DNA of 64,000 nucleotides from Bradyrhizobium sp. BR13661 (GTDB lineage: Bacteria; Pseudomonadota; Alphaproteobacteria; Rhizobiales; Xanthobacteraceae): the NCBI RefSeq assembly GCF_029892425.1, contig NZ_JARXWB010000009.1:124001-188000 (forward strand), read 5' to 3'. A program made the position numbers and the translations under genes. The notes under the pieces are model-generated. The model saw only the letters and a program-made list of their open reading frames with translations, was not told the origin of the DNA and searched no databases. Shown piece after piece: positions 59,773 to 64,000 of this stretch; within the stretch, counting starts at the first letter, position 1, and every line of letters starts with the position of its first letter.

Positions 59773-60366
59773 TCATTCGAAGCATCGCTTGTCGTGAACA
59801 CGTCGCGCGCCGCAGCGCGGTCTCGCCAACGTCCAGGGCCGCAAGAGTCTCTCGACCATGGCGCCAAGCGCGAAACCCGCAACGACGTCGCTCGCCCAAT
59901 GTGCAAGCAGGGCGATTCTCGTCAGGGAAAGCGCGACCGCGATCAAGCGCACCGCGCGGCTTCGCATAGGGGGCAGGAGGCCGGCTGCGGACGCCAGCGC
60001 ACCCATGTGGACGGCGTGACCGGACGGAAAGGCGTCGCGCGCCCGACCGGAGACGGGAACGCCATGCCGATGGCCGACAATTGTCAGCCGATCGGGCCGG
60101 GTCTGGTCGAACGCGGATTTCAGGATATGCGGCAGCACAGCCGTCACCAGTGAAACGGCCAGGACGTGATTTGCGATCGGACGTTGCTGCGGCTTGCGGA
60201 GCTGAACGTAGAGCCAGCCTGCCGCCGCGAGCGCGAGCAGCACGTGCTCGTCGGCACCCCAGGTGAGCGCGTCGGCGGCATCCTCAATGTCGTCATCGGT
60301 ATGGGCTGCGATCGCGTCAGCGATCGCGATATCGAACCGTGTGGGTTTGATCGTGACAGGCGCCAT
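59773..60366 (-). CDS. PAP2-family membrane phosphatase
   Basis: 197 residues from ATG 60366. All three PAP2 phosphatase motifs are present: K-x6-RP (KSAFDQTRPDR), PSGH (DAFPSGHAVHMG) and R-x5-H-x3-D (RIALLAHWASDVVAG). About four to five membrane helices are visible. Such enzymes dephosphorylate undecaprenyl pyrophosphate or phospholipid phosphates in the membrane. A GGAAC box lies about 61 bases upstream. It lies at the edge of the stress-type gene group. Confidence 0.9.
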   Translation of the reverse strand: MAPVTIKPTRFDIAIADAIAAHTDDDIEDAADALTWGADEHVLLALAAAGWLYVQLRKPQQRPIANHVLAVSLVTAVLPHILKSAFDQTRPDRLTIVGHRHGVPVSGRARDAFPSGHAVHMGALASAAGLLPPMRSRAVRLIAVALSLTRIALLAHWASDVVAGFALGAMVERLLRPWTLARPRCGARRVHDKRCFE

Positions 60367-60451
60367 CGGTCCCCAGCTGGTGGAGCATTCTCCATGACTG
60401 TCTTGTAAAGCTCGCGAGCCAGTGATGGTTCCCGAGCTTGGGGTCGACAGA

Positions 60452-61450
60452 TTACGGCTGTCCCGATCCGCCCGCCGAGCCGTAGACCTGGCCGGTTGCG
60501 TAGCTCGCGTCGGCCGCCGCGAGCTGCACATAGATCGAGGCGAGCTCGGCAGGCTGGCCGGGGCGGCCAAATGGCGTCATTCCACCGAATTTTTCGAGCT
60601 TCTCCATGGTCGCCCCACCGGAGACCTGGAGCGGCGTCCAGATCGGTCCCGGCGCAACGCCGTTGACGCGGATACCCTTCGAAGCGAGCTGCTTGGCCAG
60701 CGACTTCACGTAATTCATCGTCGCCGCCTTGGTCTGTGCGTAATCGTACAGATCGGGCGAGGGATCGTAGGCCTGCTCGGATGTCGTGCCGACGATGCAG
60801 GAGCCGGGCTTGAGGTGCGGCAAGGCCGCCTTGATGATCCAGAACGGTGCGTAGATGTTCGTCTTCATGGTCGCGTCGAAATCCTCGGACGAGACGTCGA
60901 GGATCGAGGCGCGCGTCTGCTGCCGTGCGGCGTTGTTGACGATGATGTCGAGCCCGCCAAGGCCCTGTACCGCCTGCTCGACCAGCTTCTGGCAAAAGGC
61001 CTCATCCTTGAGGTCGCCGGGGATCGCGAGACCCCTGCGGCCTTCCTTCCTGATCAATGCGATCACCTCCTGCGCATCCGGCTCCTCCGCCGGCAGATAG
61101 TTGATGGCGACGTCGGCGCCTTCGCGCGCATACGCAATCGCGGCGGCGCGGCCCATGCCGGAATCGCCGCCGGTGATCAGCGCCTTGCGGCCGGCGAGCC
61201 GCCCGGAGCCCTTGTAGCTGGTCTCGCCATGGTCCGGTGGCGGCTCCATCTTGCCGGCCAGGCCGGGCCAGGGCTGCGATTGCTTCTTGAACGGAGGCTT
61301 CGGATAGCGGGTGACGGGATCGATCAGATCCTGCTCGGCCATGGTGTTTCCTTTCGCTGTTGAAGCTGCCAGCGAGGCAGCAGCGAGCGTGGCGCTCGCG
61401 GCCTGCACGACGTGCCGGCGGGATACTGAAGTCCTGTCTTGATCTGCCAT
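60452..61450 (-). CDS. Short-chain dehydrogenase with twin-arginine signal (YghA-like)
   Basis: 332 residues from ATG 61450, preceded by GGAGG; the frame is open to 61579 but not coding-like. The N-terminus SRRHVVQAASATLAAASLAAS is a twin-arginine-type signal. The body has the YghA/YhdF-type lead (DLIDPVTRYPKPPFKKQSQPWPGL), the NAD(P) motif TGGDSGMGRAAA, NNAA and the catalytic YDYAQTK. Similar SDRs with this lead are frequent in general-stress regulons. The unusual part is the export signal on an NAD(P)-dependent enzyme; the same leader is seen in some homologues by memory. Confidence 0.9.
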   Translation of the reverse strand: MADQDRTSVSRRHVVQAASATLAAASLAASTAKGNTMAEQDLIDPVTRYPKPPFKKQSQPWPGLAGKMEPPPDHGETSYKGSGRLAGRKALITGGDSGMGRAAAIAYAREGADVAINYLPAEEPDAQEVIALIRKEGRRGLAIPGDLKDEAFCQKLVEQAVQGLGGLDIIVNNAARQQTRASILDVSSEDFDATMKTNIYAPFWIIKAALPHLKPGSCIVGTTSEQAYDPSPDLYDYAQTKAATMNYVKSLAKQLASKGIRVNGVAPGPIWTPLQVSGGATMEKLEKFGGMTPFGRPGQPAELASIYVQLAAADASYATGQVYGSAGGSGQP

Positions 61451-61544
61451 GAAGGCCTCCGTGATCTTGCACCCAACCCACGGAGGGGAGCATCGTCGCC
61501 AAGGCGGGGAGGACGCCGGCAAGGCAGAAATCCCCAAACCCTGC

Positions 61545-62096
61545 TTATTTCGACTGTCCGACGCTCGGCGCCCTGCCAAGCTCCTTGGCCATGTCGAGAT
61601 GGTGCCTGAGCGCGGGCAGCGTCTTGTCGGCCCAATCCTTCAGCGCTGCATTGTCGCCGCCCTTGGCATAGCGATCGAACAGCGAGATCGCGTCCTCGTG
61701 CGCGCTGACCTGGTCGGAATCATAATCAGAGCTGAAGTCCTTGCCTGTGGCCTTCGTCAGTTTGTCCAGCTTGCTCTGGTGGGAGCTGTCGAGCGCTGTC
61801 GGAAGCGTTGCCTGCACCTTGCCGCCGCTGACGAGAGCCTTGAGCTCGCTGCTGGTCTTGGTGTGGTCGGTGACCATCTGCTGGGCAAAGCTCTTCTCCT
61901 GCGCGTTGCCCTTCTGCTCGGCGAGCTTGCTCGACTCGATCTCGAACATGTCGCTGACGGCAACCTCCTTGACGAAATCTGCGGTCGCCGGCGCGACGCC
62001 GAGCGCCGAATTGACGCCGGTCTTCTCGCCGAGCGATTGAGCGAGAGCTGGTCCTGCGAGCAGCACGCAGGCTGCGGCGATAACGGTATGCTTCAT
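61545..62096 (-). CDS. Exported DUF4142 protein
   Basis: 183 residues. A clear signal peptide (MKHTVIAAACVLLAGPALAQ) is followed by the DUF4142 ferritin-like helical pattern: FVKEVAVSDMFEIESSKLAEQKGNAQEKSFAQQMVTDHTKTSSELKAL and a second half (ALPTALDSSHQSKLDKL, DYDSDQVSAHEDAISLFDRYAKGGDNAALKDWADKTLPALRHHLDMAKEL). Members are periplasmic, often stress-induced, function unknown. The EcfG-like boxes at 62151-62175 are its likely promoter. Confidence 0.92.
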   Translation of the reverse strand: MKHTVIAAACVLLAGPALAQSLGEKTGVNSALGVAPATADFVKEVAVSDMFEIESSKLAEQKGNAQEKSFAQQMVTDHTKTSSELKALVSGGKVQATLPTALDSSHQSKLDKLTKATGKDFSSDYDSDQVSAHEDAISLFDRYAKGGDNAALKDWADKTLPALRHHLDMAKELGRAPSVGQSK

Positions 62097-62150
62097 GGTC
62101 CGGTCCTCTGATTGGTCGCGCGGCGTTCGGCGCGCAGCTTTGCGGCGATC

Positions 62151-62175
62151 AACACGTGTTCGCGACGGAGGTTCC
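62151..62175 (-). promoter_or_regulatory. EcfG-like promoter before the DUF4142 gene
   Basis: On the minus strand GGAAC (62175-62171), 16 bases, TGTT (62154-62151). One base differs from the EcfG consensus GGAAC-N16-CGTT. It ends 54 bases before the DUF4142 start. DUF4142 genes are frequent members of general-stress regulons, which supports the call. Confidence 0.45.
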
Positions 62176-62675
62176 TAATCCGTCGGGTGACGTCCCGTGC
62201 GCGGATTGATCGGATCGGGATGAGGTCCATGTCGCTGTCGGGCCGAGGGGCGCGCTCGAAGGTCGCGCCGCAAGCGCCAGGCAGCGATGGCGATCGCCAA
62301 CCAGACGAGGAGCGCGGTCGCGAGGCAGACCAGCGGCGACAGCCGGTCGGCTTGCCACCACAGCACGACGGCAAAGCCGCCGAGCCCGAGACTTCCCCAG
62401 CCAGCACCCGCAGCATCGAGCGCGGCTGCACCTTTGCCGCGCTCGACGCCGGAGAGGCATTTCCGTTCCTTTCGTTGGCGCTCGTGTTTCTCAATGAGGG
62501 TTGCGCTGGCGGCAAAAATGGCCGGAAAAGCAAGAAAGAGCCCGCCGAGCGCAGGTCCGCCGAGATCGCCGACCAGCCCGGCGACAACTGCCGTCAGGCC
62601 GCCGAGGCCAAACCGCGCGAGATAATCGTGGAGCTTCGTCTGCTTCGCGGCGCTGAATTTGAACCGGACAACCAT
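62175..62675 (-). CDS. Small membrane protein, DUF3147-like
   Basis: 166 residues, with four hydrophobic segments. The first pair is LARFGLGGLTAVVAGLVGDLGGPALGGLFLAFPAIFAASATLIEKHE, a pattern I associate with DUF3147 (membrane proteins of about 120 residues). A charged loop (KHERQRKERKCLSG) and a second pair (LGLGGFAVVLWW, PLVCLATALLVWLAIAIAAW) follow, and a His/Arg/Pro-rich tail. Function unknown. It lies three bases after its neighbour at 62679 on the same strand. Confidence 0.75.
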   Translation of the reverse strand: MVVRFKFSAAKQTKLHDYLARFGLGGLTAVVAGLVGDLGGPALGGLFLAFPAIFAASATLIEKHERQRKERKCLSGVERGKGAAALDAAGAGWGSLGLGGFAVVLWWQADRLSPLVCLATALLVWLAIAIAAWRLRRDLRARPSARQRHGPHPDPINPRTGRHPTD

Positions 62676-62678
62676 GTC

Positions 62679-63020
62679 CTAGCCGATGAGGGTCTGTTCG
62701 GCGCCGATCGCAACGATCAGCCACACCGCGAGCGCTGCACACGATGCAAGGGACACCTTCCAGCCAGCCCGTACGATGAGCTGGCAGACGGTGAAGCTGT
62801 AGATGGCGAGCGCAAGCGATCCAAGGATCATGGACCGCCCTTCGATGCTTACATAACTGCCTCCATGCCTTGCATAGGCGAGGCCGAGCGTGCCCAGCGC
62901 AACGGATGGTGCCGCGCCAAAAAGACCTGCAAAGCTTTTCGGACGCAGCACATCGCCCAGGATCGCGAACAACGAGACGACGATACCGCCGATGACGAAG
63001 CGTAACGCGTGGTCCATCAT
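62679..63020 (-). CDS. Small membrane protein, partner of the DUF3147-like protein
   Basis: 113 residues from ATG 63020 (GGAGG just upstream; a second ATG follows at once). The longer frame to 63404 antisense to the CsbD-like gene is spurious. Four hydrophobic segments: FVIGGIVVSLFAILGDVL, FGAAPSVALGTLGLAYA, LGSLALAIYSFTVCQLIV, ASCAALAVWLIVAIGA. It resembles the first half of the 166-aa neighbour in layout (LFGAAPSVAL against LFLAFPAIFA), so the pair may form a complex. An imperfect EcfG-type box (GGAAC-N16-CATT) lies at 63061-63085. Confidence 0.75.
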   Translation of the reverse strand: MMDHALRFVIGGIVVSLFAILGDVLRPKSFAGLFGAAPSVALGTLGLAYARHGGSYVSIEGRSMILGSLALAIYSFTVCQLIVRAGWKVSLASCAALAVWLIVAIGAEQTLIG

Positions 63021-63230
63021 GCCTCCGTGCGATCGTTCCTCTCCTTGGGGGAGACCTATCAATGGAAGCAAACCCTCAACGTTCCTCGGCCGCTCACAAC
63101 AATGAGAGTTCACGTCGGTTTGAGGTTCCCCGATTGCGCGGCCGCGCCGGCGCGGAGGAACGTGATGATCTCTGATGAATTGCCCTGACGGCACGATTGG
63201 TCGTGACATTAACAACACAGGGAGACTGAC

Positions 63231-63416
63231 ATGAGCGTTAAGGGTGAGATCAAGGAAGGCGCCGGCTACATCAAGGAAGAGATCCACGAGCACGGCAAGT
63301 CCGCGGAGAGCCAACGCAAGGCCCAGGAAGGTCGTGATCTGCGCAACGAAGGCCGGATCGAAGACGGCAAGGCGCCGAAGACCACGAAGCCCGGCACCGA
63401 TCATCCGGAGAAGTGA
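63231..63416 (+). CDS. CsbD-like small hydrophilic stress protein
   Basis: 61 residues with GGGAG six bases before the ATG. The start MSVKGEIKEGAGYIKEEIHEHGKS resembles the first repeat of CsbD proteins, and the whole is highly charged, with no hydrophobic core, like stress-induced disordered proteins. Function unknown. A GGAAC box lies 69 bases upstream (63157-63161), but no good -10 follows it. It is divergent from the small membrane protein pair. Confidence 0.75.
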   Translation: MSVKGEIKEGAGYIKEEIHEHGKSAESQRKAQEGRDLRNEGRIEDGKAPKTTKPGTDHPEK

Positions 63417-63471
63417 CTGGATGATGCCGTCTCGCGCATGCGGGGCGGCATCATTCCCTGGAGAAACGCAA

Positions 63472-63936
63472 ATGAGCGATGTTTCATCCCGCGCGATCCG
63501 CCCGGTTGCGACCGCGGAAGTCGCTGGCCAGCCAATTCATCCGATGCTGGTGCCGATACCGATCGCGTGCTTCGTCGGGGCGTTGCTGACCGACATCGCC
63601 TATGTCGTCTCCGCCGAAATCATGTGGGCGGATTTTTCCGCGTGGCTCCTGGTCGTCGGCGTCATCTTCGGCCTGCTGGCCGCTGCCGCAGGCCTAATCG
63701 ATTTCCTGGGCAACCGGCTCGTGCGATCCCAGGCACCGGCCTGGCCGCATCTGATCGGCAACGCCATCGCTCTGGTCCTGGCGATCTTCAATGCAGCGAT
63801 CCACACCCGCGATGCCTGGACTTCGGTATGGCCGCTGGGGCTCGTCCTCTCGGCGCTTACGGTGCTGATCCTGCCAATCACCGGCTGGCTGGGCTGGGCG
63901 TTGGTGTACCGCCACGGCGTAGGAGTTGCGCGATGA
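63472..63936 (+). CDS. DUF2231 membrane protein
   Basis: 154 residues from ATG 63472 with GGAGAAACGCAA upstream. The family start GQPIHPMLVPIPIACFVGALLTDIAYV is clear. Four membrane helices are visible (IACFVGALLTDIAYVVSA, WLLVVGVIFGLLAAAAGLIDFL, LIGNAIALVLAIFNAAIH, LGLVLSALTVLILPITGWLGWALVY). DUF2231 resembles small heme or redox membrane proteins, but its role is not known. It overlaps the next gene by four bases (ATGA). Confidence 0.92.
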   Translation: MSDVSSRAIRPVATAEVAGQPIHPMLVPIPIACFVGALLTDIAYVVSAEIMWADFSAWLLVVGVIFGLLAAAAGLIDFLGNRLVRSQAPAWPHLIGNAIALVLAIFNAAIHTRDAWTSVWPLGLVLSALTVLILPITGWLGWALVYRHGVGVAR

Positions 63937-64000
63937 TGTCCAAGCTCACCCGCGCGCTTCTGTGCACGTCGCTCCTGTGCCTCGCCGGCTGCGATGACGG
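63933..64000 (+). CDS. Lipoprotein, N-terminal fragment; 3' end outside window
   Basis: About 22 residues before the window ends: MMSKLTRALLCTSLLCLAGCDD, a lipoprotein signal with lipobox LAGC. The ATG at 63933 overlaps the DUF2231 stop by four bases, so the two are coupled. From memory, DUF2231 genes in this group are often followed by PQQ-dependent sorbosone/sugar dehydrogenase lipoproteins, but the fragment is too short to test this. An Asp follows the lipid Cys. Confidence 0.8.
   Translation, partial: MMSKLTRALLCTSLLCLAGCDD

Noticed and set aside
1..64000. CRISPR arrays, prophage, insertion sequences, tRNA or rRNA genes
   Set aside because: No regularly spaced repeats, transposase or phage motifs, tRNA cloverleafs or rRNA segments were found on reading both strands.

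Overview
The window is a stretch of high-GC alphaproteobacterial chromosome, most likely from Bradyrhizobium or a close relative (Nitrobacteraceae). The grounds are protein families typical of that group (paired TIGR03808/TIGR03809-type proteins, DUF5330, DUF1491, DUF4332, a MucR/Ros regulator, a Bradyrhizobium-style ars cluster) and two hairpin-rich intergenic repeats of the kind scattered through Bradyrhizobium genomes. Genes are dense and often joined by 1-4 base ATGA/TGATG overlaps. I see no rRNA, tRNA, CRISPR array, insertion sequence or prophage.

Layout. 0-3.3 kb: the C-terminal part of a subtilisin-like protease, a gap with a strong terminator and possible small RNA, then the TIGR03809 and TIGR03808 proteins. 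3.4-10.7 kb (minus): a methylmalonyl-CoA mutase block (mutA, GFA protein, 66-aa ORF, scpA, DUF3298 protein, meaB, pcp). 10.8-12.5 kb (minus): folP-folB-folK. 12.6-21.2 kb: DUF4332 and DUF2267-like proteins, a HerA-like ATPase, two membrane glycosyltransferases, an M20 peptidase and a class II aldolase. 21.4-31.7 kb: a proline-rich membrane protein behind a general-stress-type promoter, mucR, sufE, a PAS sensor kinase with a peptidoglycan-binding protein, several conserved hypotheticals, a small membrane gene broken by one stop codon, and an alpha/beta hydrolase.

31.8-36.6 kb holds the most system-like unit: an exported TPR-CHAT (caspase-like) protein followed at once by an exported beta-sandwich protein, a 64-aa zinc-ribbon/coiled-coil protein and a zinc-ribbon membrane protein. 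36.6-39.9 kb: LysR/metallo-hydrolase divergent pair, an ATC-hydrolase-family protein and a LysR protein missing the middle of its sensor domain. 39.9-46.3 kb (minus): a signalling group with a 56-aa membrane peptide, a single-domain response regulator, a di-heme cytochrome c and a 1535-aa histidine kinase with seven GAF domains. 46.6-50.0 kb (minus): a TonB-dependent receptor and a winged-helix regulator that share a near-identical promoter element. 50.1-54.6 kb: an arsenic island, with arsR-aqpS-arsC reading left and arsR2-flavoprotein-MFS reading right, and matching operator-like palindromes. 54.8-59.5 kb (minus): a tripartite macAB-type efflux operon. 59.8-64.0 kb: a probable general-stress island (PAP2 phosphatase, Tat-exported SDR, DUF4142, two small membrane proteins, CsbD-like protein, DUF2231, truncated lipoprotein), with GGAAC boxes upstream of several genes.

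Start sites were moved inside longer open frames where a Shine-Dalgarno sequence, a signal peptide, a family-typical N-terminus or an overlap with the neighbour supported it. All functions come from reading motifs by eye; no database search was possible.
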